Notes: a model not told the origin generated them from the sequence alone. Positions 6,704-14,397 are shown, counted from the first letter of the stretch. The stretch is DNA of 16,027 bases from an uncultured Coriobacteriaceae bacterium (GCA_900550385.1 URRZ01000045.1:1-16027), one strand, 5' to 3'. Made by a program: numbers and translations.

Positions 6704-6731
6704 GCCGTCCCTACGCCGTCCCTACGCCGTC
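6704..6731. repeat. 11-bp tandem repeat at the nrdD/EamA junction
   Basis: GCCGTCCCTAC occurs at 6704-6714 and again at 6715-6725, followed by a partial third copy (GCCGTC). On the minus strand the units include the nrdD stop codon and a duplicated GGGACGGC that serves as the ribosome site of the next gene. It looks like a recent slippage duplication. Confidence 0.8.
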
Positions 6732-9139
6732 ACTGCCGCGGCGCGCAGGTCGTTCACGTGCTGGAGCACCGGGGCGGCGCCGGCGATGATCTGGACGGTG
6801 CCGTCGGGCGCCACCTCCAGCATCGTGGGCGCCTGCATGATGCTGAAACGCTGGCACAGCTCGACGTTGTCCTCGGCGAGCAGCTCTTCGTAGGGGATGC
6901 CGGCCTCGTCCATCTGGGCGCAAGCGAACTTGCAGTTGGGGCACGTGCGCGTGGCCACCAGGTAGCGGCCGGCGGGAAGCGTGCTGCTGGCCGGCACGGC
7001 CACCGCAGCGCCGTCGGACACGTCCACCACCTTGGGCTGGTGCGCCAGCGGGCCGGTATGCGTCAGCTTGGACGTCGCGATGTCGTACAGGCGGCGGTCC
7101 TTGAACTCCTGGCTCTTACCGTCGTTCCAGTTCTTCACCGGGCGGTAGTAGCCCGTGATGCGGCTGTACACCTCGGTCTCCTGATGGCACTGCGGGCACT
7201 CGTACACCTCGCCGGCGATGTAGCCGTGGTTCTTGCACACCGAGTACGTGGGAGACAGCGTGTAGTACGGCAGCTCGTAGTTCTCGGCGATCTTGCGCAC
7301 GAGCGTCGCGGCCGCCTTCCAATCGGGCAGCTTCTCGCCGAGGAACGCGTGGAACACGGTGCCGGACGTGTACAGCGTCTGCAACCCATCCTGGATATCC
7401 AGCGCGCTGAAGATGTCCTCGGTGTAGCCCACCGGCAGATGCGAGCTGTTGGTGTAGTACGGCGTGCCGTTCTCGTTGGCCGTGATGATGCCGGGGAACT
7501 GCTCCTTGTCGTGCTTGGCGAAGCGGTACGTGGTGCTCTCGGCGGGCGTGGCCTCCAAGTTGTACAGGTCGCCGTATTTCTCCTGGTAGTCGCTCAGGCG
7601 ATCGCGCATGTGGTTGAGCACGGCCTTCGTGAACTCCTGCGCGCGCCCATCGGTGAGGTCGCAGCGCAGCCACTTCGCGTTCAGGCACGCTTCGTTCATG
7701 CCCACCAGGCCGATGGTGCTGAAGTGGTTGTCGAACGTGCCCAGGTAGCGCTTGGTGTAGGGGTAGAGCCCCGCGTCGAGCAGCTTGGTGATGACGGTGC
7801 GCTTGGTCTTGAGCGAGCGCGCGGCCAGGTCCATCAGGTGGTCCAGGCGCGCGTAGAAGTCCGCCTCGTCGGTTGCCTGGTAGGCGATGCGCGGCATGTT
7901 GATGGTGACGACGCCAACCGAACCCGTGGACTCGCCGCTGCCGAAGAAGCCGCCCGACTTCTTGCGCAGCTCGCGCAGGTCCAGGCGCAGGCGGCAGCAC
8001 ATCGAGCGCACGTCGGAGGGCTCCATGTCGGAGTTGATGTAATTGCTGAAGTACGGCGTGCCGTATTTGCTGGTCATCTCGAACAGCAGCTTGTTGTTCT
8101 CGGTCTCCGACCAGTCGAAGTCGCTCGTGATGGAATAGGTGGGGATGGGGTATTGGAACCCGCGGCCCTCGGCGTCGCCCTCGATCATGATCTCGATGAA
8201 CGCCTTGTTCACCATGTCCATCTCGGCCTGGCAGTCGCCGTAGGCGAAGTCCTGCTCCACGCCGCCCACGATGGCGGGCTGGTCGCGCAGGTCGGCCGGG
8301 CACGTCCAGTCCAGCGTGATGTTGCTGAACGGCGCCTGGGTGCCCCAGCGCGACGGCGTGTTGACGCCGAAGATGAAGCTCTCGATGCAGTGCTTCGTCT
8401 CCTCGTAGGACAGGTTGTCGGTGCGCACGAACGGCGCCAGGTAGGTGTCGAAGCTGGAGAACGCCTGGGCGCCCGCCCACTCGTTCTGCATGATGCCCAG
8501 GAAGTTCACCATCTGGTTGCACAGGCTGGACAGGTGCTTGGCGGGCTTGGACGTGATCTTGCCCGGCACGCCGCCCAGACCCTCCTGGATGAGCTGCTTG
8601 AGCGACCAGCCGGCGCAGTAGCCGGTGAGCATGGACAGGTCGTGCAGGTGGATCTCGGCGCTGCGATGCGCGTCGGCGACCTCCTTGTCGTAGACCTCCG
8701 ACAGCCAGTAGTTGGCGGTGATGGCGCCCGAGTTCGAAAGGATCAGGCCGCCCACGGAGTACGTGACGGTGGAGTTCTCCTTCACGCGCCAGTCCTCCAC
8801 CTTGAGGTAGCTGTCGACGAGCGACTTGTAGTCCAAAAGCGTGGCCTTGGCGTTGCGCACGTTCTCGCGCTGCTTGCGGTAGAGGATGTAGGCCTTGGCC
8901 ACGTCGGCGTAGCCGGCGGTGGAGAGCACTTCCTCCACGCTGTCCTGGATGTCCTCGACGGTGATGATGCCGTCCTTCACCTTCGGCTCGAAATGCGCGG
9001 TGACGTTGAGGCCGAGCAGGTCGATGGTGGACGGATGGTACTGCTTCTCAAGTGCGTCGAACGCCTTGGCGATGGCGGCGGTGATCTTGGCGACGTCGAA
9101 CTCGGCGATTTTCCCGTCGCGTTTCTGGACCTGGTACAT
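6722..9139 (-). CDS. nrdD: Class III anaerobic ribonucleoside-triphosphate reductase with C-terminal redoxin-like domain
   Basis: Glycyl-radical enzyme that makes dNTPs from NTPs without oxygen. Start at ATG 9139 (AAGGGA upstream), 805 residues. An ATP-cone allosteric domain is at about 3-92 (VQKRDGKIAEFD). Cys175 (GYCAGWSL) and Cys382 (SMCCRLRL, the expected thiyl-radical cysteine) flank the barrel, and VVTINMPRI (411-419) follows. A zinc site Cys635-x2-His638 ... Cys648-x2-Cys651 precedes the glycyl radical at Gly663 in RITGYYRPV. Most family members end 30-40 residues beyond the glycine; this one continues for 142. Residues about 725-800 look like a small thioredoxin fold: YLVATRTCPNCKFA with CPNC at 733-736, and QAPTMLEV with a likely cis-Pro771. 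Such a domain could recycle active-site cysteines in a redoxin-dependent (not formate-dependent) subtype; that role is inferred. nrdG is divergent, across the NrdR boxes. Confidence 0.95.
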   Translation of the reverse strand: MYQVQKRDGKIAEFDVAKITAAIAKAFDALEKQYHPSTIDLLGLNVTAHFEPKVKDGIITVEDIQDSVEEVLSTAGYADVAKAYILYRKQRENVRNAKATLLDYKSLVDSYLKVEDWRVKENSTVTYSVGGLILSNSGAITANYWLSEVYDKEVADAHRSAEIHLHDLSMLTGYCAGWSLKQLIQEGLGGVPGKITSKPAKHLSSLCNQMVNFLGIMQNEWAGAQAFSSFDTYLAPFVRTDNLSYEETKHCIESFIFGVNTPSRWGTQAPFSNITLDWTCPADLRDQPAIVGGVEQDFAYGDCQAEMDMVNKAFIEIMIEGDAEGRGFQYPIPTYSITSDFDWSETENNKLLFEMTSKYGTPYFSNYINSDMEPSDVRSMCCRLRLDLRELRKKSGGFFGSGESTGSVGVVTINMPRIAYQATDEADFYARLDHLMDLAARSLKTKRTVITKLLDAGLYPYTKRYLGTFDNHFSTIGLVGMNEACLNAKWLRCDLTDGRAQEFTKAVLNHMRDRLSDYQEKYGDLYNLEATPAESTTYRFAKHDKEQFPGIITANENGTPYYTNSSHLPVGYTEDIFSALDIQDGLQTLYTSGTVFHAFLGEKLPDWKAAATLVRKIAENYELPYYTLSPTYSVCKNHGYIAGEVYECPQCHQETEVYSRITGYYRPVKNWNDGKSQEFKDRRLYDIATSKLTHTGPLAHQPKVVDVSDGAAVAVPASSTLPAGRYLVATRTCPNCKFACAQMDEAGIPYEELLAEDNVELCQRFSIMQAPTMLEVAPDGTVQIIAGAAPVLQHVNDLRAAAVTA

Positions 9140-9214
9140 AGCGCGTCCCTTCGTCCGGGGTGGTAGGAGAGTGGATTCAATCCTAGCCGCGCGAGATCGG
9201 GCCGTCAATGACGA

Positions 9215-9262
9215 TGACAATATATTGTTTCAACTTTTTTATGCAACCACAATATATGGTGG
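9215..9262. promoter_or_regulatory. Pair of NrdR boxes
   Basis: Box 1 (9215-9230) reads tgACAATATATTGTtt and box 2 (9247-9262) reads ccACAATATATGGTgg. Both fit the NrdR palindrome acaCwAtATaTwGtgt, and box 2 is symmetric out to CCAC/GTGG. Their centres are 32 bases apart, about three helical turns, the paired arrangement known for this repressor, which binds with ATP/dATP and switches off ribonucleotide reductase genes when dNTPs are plentiful. The boxes lie 76-123 bases before the nrdD start. The nrdR gene is not in the window. Confidence 0.88.
9219..9246 (-). promoter_or_regulatory. nrdD: Probable nrdD promoter inside the NrdR sites
   Basis: On the minus strand TATATT (9224-9219) matches the -10 consensus at five of six positions, with TTGCAT (9246-9241) as a moderate -35 after 16 bases. 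The -10 lies inside NrdR box 1, so repressor binding would directly exclude RNA polymerase. Confidence 0.5.
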
Positions 9263-9499
9263 TTTTGCTGGTTTTTTGAGGAGCAGTAGGATGAGAAGGG
9301 TCGCTTTGAGCGGCCACCTGCGGAGACGTTGTCAAGCGCCTCCCGGCGGCAGCTTGCGGGCGGCCCGCCCCGATCGCCGGGCAGGGGTGTCGGCGGATGG
9401 CCTGGCGCCGACCGCCAAGCGGGAGCATCGGCAGGCGGCGCGCCCCTCCGACTCCGCTCCGCCCGCGATATCAGCAACCGTTGAACGAGGGCCGAATCG

Positions 9500-9529
9500 T
9501 TGCCCGGATGCGCGGATCTGGCATAAGAT
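9500..9529 (+). promoter_or_regulatory. nrdG: Candidate nrdG promoter
   Basis: TTGCCC (9500-9505) and TAAGAT (9524-9529) are spaced 18 bases apart and end 40 bases before the nrdG ATG. Both hexamers are only moderate matches. If used, it would give nrdG a start point separate from the NrdR-controlled nrdD promoter. Confidence 0.35.
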
Positions 9530-9569
9530 GGGAGGACGGGCACAACCTCCTCGTTCCGAAAGGGGCGCC

Positions 9570-10352
9570 ATGCGCATCGCGGGCATGCAGAAGCTGACGT
9601 TGCTGGATTACCCGGGGCTCACCGCCGCCACGGTGTTCACGGCCGGATGCAACCTGCGCTGCCCGTTCTGCCACAACGGCGAGCTGACGGGCGCCGTCGA
9701 AGCCGTCGCAGGCAGGGCCGAGGGCGGTTCCGCGCCCTTCCCCGAAACGCCGGTCGAAGACGCCCTCGCTTTCCTGCGCACGCGGCGCGGGCTGCTGGAC
9801 GGGGTGTGCATCTCGGGCGGGGAGCCGCTGCTGCAGCCGGGGCTGGCGGATTTCTGCCGCACCGCGAAGGGCCTCGGGTTCGCCGTCAAGCTCGACACCA
9901 ACGGCACCCTGCCCGACCGTCTGCGCGCGCTTTTGGACGCAGGCCTTATCGACTTCGTCGCGATGGACGTGAAGAACGCGCCAGGCCGCTATGCGGAAAC
10001 GACGGGCGTCGCCGACCTCGGCATCGCACCCGTGCTGGAGAGCATGCGGCTGCTGATGGCGCAAGGCCCTTCCACCGGAGCGTCCTACGAGTTCCGCACC
10101 ACCGTCGTCGAAGAGCTCCACGCACGCGAGGACCTGGTCGCACTCGCCCGCTGGCTCGCCGACGAGGCGCGCGCCTCCGAAGCGCCCCAGAGCCCGCCTT
10201 GGTTCATCCAGAACTTCAAAGACTCCGACACCGTGCTCGCCGGCGAGGGCGCGCTGCATCCGTGGGGCGAAGACGGCTTGCGGGCCCTGCTCCCAAGGCT
10301 CAAGGAGATCCTTCCCACCGCACGGCTGCGCGGCATCGAGGAGAGGAGGTAG
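9570..10352 (+). CDS. nrdG: Anaerobic ribonucleotide reductase activating protein (radical SAM)
   Basis: Radical-SAM enzyme that generates the glycyl radical on NrdD using S-adenosylmethionine and a [4Fe-4S] cluster. The start is ATG 9570, with AAAGGGG four bases upstream; the open frame continues far upstream but without family similarity. The 260-residue protein opens MRIAGMQKLTLLDYPG. The cluster motif Cys27-x3-Cys31-x2-Cys34 (GCNLRCPFCHNGEL) follows, then CISGGEPLLQPG with the SAM-contacting GGEP at about 83-86, and later KLDTNGTLPD and DFVAMDVKNAPGRY. This is the longer NrdG type, about 100 residues more than E. coli NrdG, often found with non-enterobacterial NrdD. It diverges from nrdD and is followed after 2 bases by the lipoprotein glycosidase gene. 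Confidence 0.93.
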   Translation: MRIAGMQKLTLLDYPGLTAATVFTAGCNLRCPFCHNGELTGAVEAVAGRAEGGSAPFPETPVEDALAFLRTRRGLLDGVCISGGEPLLQPGLADFCRTAKGLGFAVKLDTNGTLPDRLRALLDAGLIDFVAMDVKNAPGRYAETTGVADLGIAPVLESMRLLMAQGPSTGASYEFRTTVVEELHAREDLVALARWLADEARASEAPQSPPWFIQNFKDSDTVLAGEGALHPWGEDGLRALLPRLKEILPTARLRGIEERR

Positions 10353-10354
10353 CC

Positions 10355-11668
10355 ATGGCCGCATCGTCGCGCTCCATCCGAAAAGCGAGACCCCTGCGCA
10401 CGGCGCGCTTCCCCAAGATGCTCGCTTGCGCCTTGTCCTGCCTGATCGCGCTCGCGATCTGCGCGGGCTGCAGCGCGGCGGCGCCCGAATCGGCCGGATC
10501 GCACGGCAGCCCCTTCGCCGATGCGATCAGCGACGCTGGGTCGGCGCCCGGCGAAGACGGCGCCGGGACTGCCGCATCCGAGCCCGAGGAGGACCCCTTG
10601 ATCGTCCAAGCCCGCGAGATCGTGTCGGGGATGACCGCCGAGCAGAAAGCCGCCCAGCTGTTCGTCGTCACGCCCGAGGCGATAACCGGCGTCGACACCG
10701 CGACGCTGGCGACCGAGGCCACGCGCGACGCGCTGGAGGCGCACCCGGTCGGCGGGCTCGTCTACTTCCAGAAGAACCTGGTCGACGCCGAGCAAACGCG
10801 CTCGATGCTGGAGGGAACCCAAACCTACGCCCGCGAGGTTTCGGGCATCCCGATCTTCCTGTGCGTCGACGAGGAAGGGGGCACGGTGTCCCGCATCGGC
10901 GGCAACCCCGGCTTCGGCGTCGCCAACGTCGGCGACATGCGCGGCATCGGCGCGACCGGCGACGCCGCGTTGGCGCGCAGCACCGCCGCCGACATCGGGT
11001 CGTACCTGCGCGATCTGGGATTCAACGTCGACTTCGCGCCCGATGCCGACATCGCCAACAACCCCGCCAGCGACACCATGGCGCTGCGCTCGTTCGGATC
11101 GACCGCGGCCGAGGTGTCTCCGATGGTGAAGGCCCAGGTGGAGGGCTTCCTCTCCGTCGACATGCTGTGCGCGGCGAAGCACTTCCCCGGCATCGGCGGC
11201 GCCGAGGGCGACAGCCACGAGGGAAGCATCTACTCATCGAAAACCGTCGACGAGATGGCCCGGGAGGAGCTGCTGCCGTTCCAGGCGGCGATGGAGGCCG
11301 ATGTCCCCTTCGTCATGGTCGGCCACCTCTCGACGCCGCAGGCGACGGGCGATGACCTGCCCGCCTCCGTTTCGCCCGCCATCGTCGATGATCTGCTGCG
11401 CGACCGCCTCGGATACGACGGCATCGTCATCACCGATTCGCTGTCGATGGGCGCGGTCAGCGAGCGGTACGCACCCTACGACGTCGCCGTCGCGGCGCTT
11501 GAGGCGGGCGTCGACATGGTGCTGATGCCCGCGGACTTCCCCGCCGCCTACCAAGGCGTGCTGGATGCCATGGCGTCGGGCCGCCTGTCCGAGGACCGCA
11601 TCGACGAATCCCTCGAGAGGATCGTGCGAGCGAAGCTCGCCTGGGAGGACGGCTCGTCGGCAGCGTAA
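10355..11668 (+). CDS. nagZ: Glycoside hydrolase family 3 lipoprotein, NagZ-type beta-N-acetylhexosaminidase
   Basis: Likely removes beta-linked N-acetylglucosamine from cell-wall fragments or glycans outside the cytoplasm. The 437-residue protein has a basic N-terminus, a hydrophobic segment (about 22-36) and a lipobox-like ICAGC with Cys39; Cys at -3 is unusual. An acidic Ala/Gly/Glu-rich linker leads to the catalytic domain (about 82-435). NagZ features are FLCVDEEGG (169-176), KHFPGIGG (275-282), the Asp286-Ser287-His288 acid/base loop that sets NagZ apart from other family 3 enzymes, and the nucleophile Asp361 in VITDSLSMGA. The usual His of KHFPGHG is Ile280 here. GGAGGT overlaps the nrdG stop, and the ATG follows 2 bases later, so it is translated from the nrdG transcript. 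Why a wall glycosidase is linked to nrdG is unclear. Confidence 0.85.
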   Translation: MAASSRSIRKARPLRTARFPKMLACALSCLIALAICAGCSAAAPESAGSHGSPFADAISDAGSAPGEDGAGTAASEPEEDPLIVQAREIVSGMTAEQKAAQLFVVTPEAITGVDTATLATEATRDALEAHPVGGLVYFQKNLVDAEQTRSMLEGTQTYAREVSGIPIFLCVDEEGGTVSRIGGNPGFGVANVGDMRGIGATGDAALARSTAADIGSYLRDLGFNVDFAPDADIANNPASDTMALRSFGSTAAEVSPMVKAQVEGFLSVDMLCAAKHFPGIGGAEGDSHEGSIYSSKTVDEMAREELLPFQAAMEADVPFVMVGHLSTPQATGDDLPASVSPAIVDDLLRDRLGYDGIVITDSLSMGAVSERYAPYDVAVAALEAGVDMVLMPADFPAAYQGVLDAMASGRLSEDRIDESLERIVRAKLAWEDGSSAA

Positions 11669-11774
11669 ACGCAACGGGCTCCCGGCGGAGGAAACGCGGA
11701 ACCGACCCCCGTTCCAACCCCTTCCGCATCCCGCCGATCCCGTCCGCCCCTGCAGGCCCGCCCCGCCGCACGCA

Positions 11775-11783
11775 TGGTATAGT
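11775..11783 (+). promoter_or_regulatory. Extended -10 promoter of the phosphofructokinase gene
   Basis: TGGTATAGT combines the TGn extension with TATAGT, five of six matches to TATAAT; no -35 hexamer is evident, as is usual for extended -10 promoters. It lies in the 248-base gap after the glycosidase gene and would give a leader of roughly 125 bases. That leader is GC-rich and can fold, but I do not recognise a known riboswitch in it. Confidence 0.55.
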
Positions 11784-11916
11784 GGAGGGGTTCGCGGTGT
11801 TTTCGCGGCGGGCACCGGCACGAACGCCGGCCGCTTGCCCGGCACGGGAGGAAGCGCCGGGCTGCCGGGAAGGCATCCGCAGCCGATCCGCATCCGCGAG
11901 AAATGAGGAGCTCACC

Positions 11917-13125
11917 ATGGCCAACTGCCTCGTCGCCCAGTCCGGCGGCCCCACCGCCGTCATCAACGCCAGCCTCGCCGGCGTCATCCGCGCCAACCAG
12001 CTGAACCCGGTGTACGACCGCGTCTACGGCGGCCTGCACGGCATCGAGGGCGTGCTCGACGACAAGCTCTACGACCTCACCGACCTGCCCGGCCGCGAGA
12101 TCGAGATCCTGAAGCAGTCCCCCTCCAGCGCCTTGGGCACCTGCCGCTACAAGCTCAAGCGCGGCAACGACACCGACTTCAAGCGCCTGGTGGAGGTCAT
12201 GGACAAGCACGACATCGAGGTCATGTTCTACATCGGCGGAAACGATTCCATGGACACCGTCGACGCGCTGTCCGAGTGGGCGCAGGCGAATGGCATGCCG
12301 CAGCGCTTCGTGGGCATCCCCAAGACGGTCGACAACGACCTGGTGCCCGTGGACCACTGCCCCGGCTTCCCCAGCGCCGCCAAGATCGCAAACCAGATCG
12401 TGCACGCCACCTACCTGGACTACGCCGCCTACACGCGCCCCGAGGTGTTCATCGTCGAGACCATGGGCCGCGACGCCGGCTGGCTTGCCGCCAGCTGCTG
12501 CGTGACCGGCGATGTCGACCTGGTCGTGCTGCCCGAGGTCGACTTCGACAAGGAGGCGTTCCTGGCGGAGGTCAAGAAGAAGTTCGACGAGAAGGGCGAG
12601 TGCTACATCGTCGTGTCCGAGGGCGCGCATTACGCCGACGGCACCTACCTGTCCGCCGGCGACACCGCCAACGACGGCTTCGCGCATGCGGTGCTGGGCG
12701 GCGCGGGCCTGCAGCTCAAGCAGATGATCATCGACTCCGGCATCGTGCCGCGCGGCGTGGTGCAGGACCTGTCGCGCGCGGCGCGCTCCAGCAACTTCGC
12801 GCAGAGCCTCACCGACGTGACCGAGGCCTACGAGCTGGGCATGAGCGCCCATATGCGCAGCGCCGACCCCGCGTTCACCGCGCAGGTCGTCGGCATCGAG
12901 CGCGAGACCGACGAGCAGGGCAACTACAACGCCCGCTACTTCGCCAAGCCGGCATGCGAGTTCGCCAACTTCGTGAAGCACTTCCCCGTCGAGTGGATCC
13001 TGCCGGACTACCAGGGCATCACCCAGGAGGCCATCGACTACTTCAAGCCGCTGATGGCCGGCGAGCCCAAGCTGGTCATGGACGGCGCCGTCCCCGCCAC
13101 CATCGTGCCGTTCAACAAGCGCTAA
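11917..13125 (+). CDS. pfp: Pyrophosphate-dependent 6-phosphofructokinase
   Basis: Glycolytic enzyme interconverting fructose 6-phosphate and fructose 1,6-bisphosphate, probably with PPi as phosphoryl donor. Start ATG 11917 has GAGGAG six bases upstream; 402 residues. The N-terminal loop is AQSGGPTAVINAS (7-19). The donor-site motif GGNDS (107-111) has Asp110 where ATP-dependent enzymes have Gly, and PKTVDND (135-141) has Lys136 where ATP enzymes have Gly. These two residues are the established markers of PPi specificity. Asp139 is the catalytic base, and ETMGRDAGWLAA (181-192) binds the sugar phosphate. Asn109 replaces the more common Asp of GGDDS, as in some PPi-type groups. The gene has its own promoter and ends at a hairpin, so it looks monocistronic. 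PPi use makes the step reversible and saves ATP. Confidence 0.92.
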   Translation: MANCLVAQSGGPTAVINASLAGVIRANQLNPVYDRVYGGLHGIEGVLDDKLYDLTDLPGREIEILKQSPSSALGTCRYKLKRGNDTDFKRLVEVMDKHDIEVMFYIGGNDSMDTVDALSEWAQANGMPQRFVGIPKTVDNDLVPVDHCPGFPSAAKIANQIVHATYLDYAAYTRPEVFIVETMGRDAGWLAASCCVTGDVDLVVLPEVDFDKEAFLAEVKKKFDEKGECYIVVSEGAHYADGTYLSAGDTANDGFAHAVLGGAGLQLKQMIIDSGIVPRGVVQDLSRAARSSNFAQSLTDVTEAYELGMSAHMRSADPAFTAQVVGIERETDEQGNYNARYFAKPACEFANFVKHFPVEWILPDYQGITQEAIDYFKPLMAGEPKLVMDGAVPATIVPFNKR

Positions 13126-13134
13126 CGCTTTTTC

Positions 13135-13171
13135 GCGCGCCGCTTCCGCCCCACAGCGGCAGGCGGCGCGC
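13135..13171. terminator. Hairpin terminator between convergent genes
   Basis: GCGCGCCGC (13135-13143) pairs perfectly with GCGGCGCGC (13163-13171), enclosing a second small stem CCGC/GCGG. It begins 10 bases after the phosphofructokinase stop and ends 6 bases before the stop of the convergent transporter gene, so it can serve both. No U-run follows in either direction (on the plus strand T5 precedes it), so it is an atypical, very stable GC stem. Confidence 0.65.
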
Positions 13172-13176
13172 AGCCG

Positions 13177-14397
13177 TCAGTGCCCCGAGGCGTCAACCAC
13201 GCCCTCCGGGCGGTTGCCCGCTTGGGCGGCGTCGCGCTCGATCCTGCCGATGCGCTTGCGGAAAACGACGACCAGCGCGAACGCCAGCCCGATGGGGACG
13301 ATCATGATGTCCCACATCAGCTGGTACCCCACGGCGTTCACCACGCTGCCCGCGATGACCGGGCCCGCCAGATTGCCCAGATCCATCCCCAAGAAGTAGG
13401 CGCTGCTGGCGACGCCGCGGCGGTCGGGCGGCACGCACTTCATGCAAAACGCCTGGATCATGGGACCCGCCGCGCCGTAGCCGAACGCCGAGAGCATCGC
13501 CGCCAGAAGGAACATCGGCATGCCGGTCGCCTGGCTGATGACGAAGAACGAGCCGGCGAAGCTGATCATCGCCGGCAGCACCACCTTGACGACGCCGACC
13601 TTGTCGGCGATGTTTCCCACCAGCGGACGCGAGAACAGCATCAGCACGGCGTTCAGCGTGAAGTACCAGCCGATGCTCTGCCCCACGCCGCGCTCGGCGG
13701 CATACAGCGCCAGAAACGAGTTGACGTTGCAGAACGCCGTCGCCAGCAGGAACGTGACGGTCGCCGGCAGCAGCGTCTCCTTGGCGAACATGTTCTTCGG
13801 CGAGAGCTTGAACGGGCGCTTCTTGTGCGGAGGCTCCTTCACTATTGCCACCGCGCAAGTCGATCCGAGCATCAGCACCGCGCCCACGGCGAACGTGAGG
13901 TTGTACCCGATGGCGCCGGAAAGGCTCAGCCCGATCATCGGCCCGATGGCCAAGCAGGCGGCTTGCGCGATGGAGTAGTACCCCAGCCCCGAGCTGATGC
14001 GATCGGGGGGAAGCAGGTCGGTCGCCATGGCCAGGCACGTGGTGGTGGTGAACGCCATGGCGCTGCCCTGCAGCAGGCGCGCGAAGACGAGCATGGCGAT
14101 GTTGCTCGACAGCGCCATCAGGACGTAGGACACCGCAAGCGTGAACAGGGCGCCGGCGAGGATCTTCTTGCGATCGAACGCGTCGATGGCGGGCGCGGAG
14201 ACCAGCTTGAACGCCAGCGCCGTGTAGGCGAAGGAGCTGACCGTGAACCCCACCAGCGTCGCGTCGGCGCCGAGGTCGTCGGCGTACAGGGCGATGAGCA
14301 CGTTCATCATCATCTGGCCGAGCGCCATGAGGCCGTTCACGATGAACAGGCTGATGAACGATCCGGTCCAGATCCCCTTCCCTGCTCCTGCTCCCAT
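13177..14397 (-). CDS. MFS transporter, paralogue 1
   Basis: A 406-residue major facilitator superfamily protein with about twelve membrane helices. The start ATG 14397 has AGGGAA just upstream; it is also supported by the other paralogue, whose N-terminus is alike (AGKGIW..SFISLFIVNG). The cytoplasmic loop KIL after DAFDRK and the ARLLQG segment (helix 4) are MFS-like. A basic central loop (EPPHKKRPFKLSPK) joins the halves, and RPLVGNIADKVG in the second half resembles the repeated MFS loop motif. CMKCVPPDRRGVASSAYF is shared word for word in large part with its neighbour. The substrate is unknown; the protein resembles AraJ/efflux-type transporters. It lies downstream of paralogue 2 with 239 bases between, including palindromes that could regulate it separately. 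Confidence 0.85.
   Translation of the reverse strand: MGAGAGKGIWTGSFISLFIVNGLMALGQMMMNVLIALYADDLGADATLVGFTVSSFAYTALAFKLVSAPAIDAFDRKKILAGALFTLAVSYVLMALSSNIAMLVFARLLQGSAMAFTTTTCLAMATDLLPPDRISSGLGYYSIAQAACLAIGPMIGLSLSGAIGYNLTFAVGAVLMLGSTCAVAIVKEPPHKKRPFKLSPKNMFAKETLLPATVTFLLATAFCNVNSFLALYAAERGVGQSIGWYFTLNAVLMLFSRPLVGNIADKVGVVKVVLPAMISFAGSFFVISQATGMPMFLLAAMLSAFGYGAAGPMIQAFCMKCVPPDRRGVASSAYFLGMDLGNLAGPVIAGSVVNAVGYQLMWDIMIVPIGLAFALVVVFRKRIGRIERDAAQAGNRPEGVVDASGH

Larger units (their letters stand above)
9140..9569. other. Divergent nrdD-nrdG control region
   Basis: This 430-base intergenic region separates the starts of nrdD (minus) and nrdG (plus). The nrdD-proximal third is AT-rich against a GC-rich background and holds two NrdR boxes and an nrdD promoter. 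The stretch 9300-9480 is very GC-rich with several possible stem-loops (for example around 9340-9380); its open frames do not look like genes. A candidate nrdG promoter lies at 9500-9529. Confidence 0.75.

Noticed and set aside
6065..9166. Very long open frame on the plus strand (over 1000 codons) opposite nrdD and the EamA gene
   Set aside because: Its translation is Arg/Ala/His/Val-rich, low in complexity and without family motifs. It is the expected antisense shadow of high-GC genes, while nrdD on the other strand has every catalytic motif.
9140..9220. Upstream extension of nrdD to 9220
   Set aside because: It would put the NrdR box and promoter region next to or inside the gene. ATG 9139 has AAGGGA and begins exactly at the ATP-cone.
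9183..9543. Possible small minus-strand genes between nrdD and nrdG
   Set aside because: They overlap the NrdR boxes, have no ribosome sites worth noting and resemble no family.
11790..11916. Riboswitch in the phosphofructokinase leader
   Set aside because: The GC-rich leader can fold, but I find no conserved core of any riboswitch class I know.
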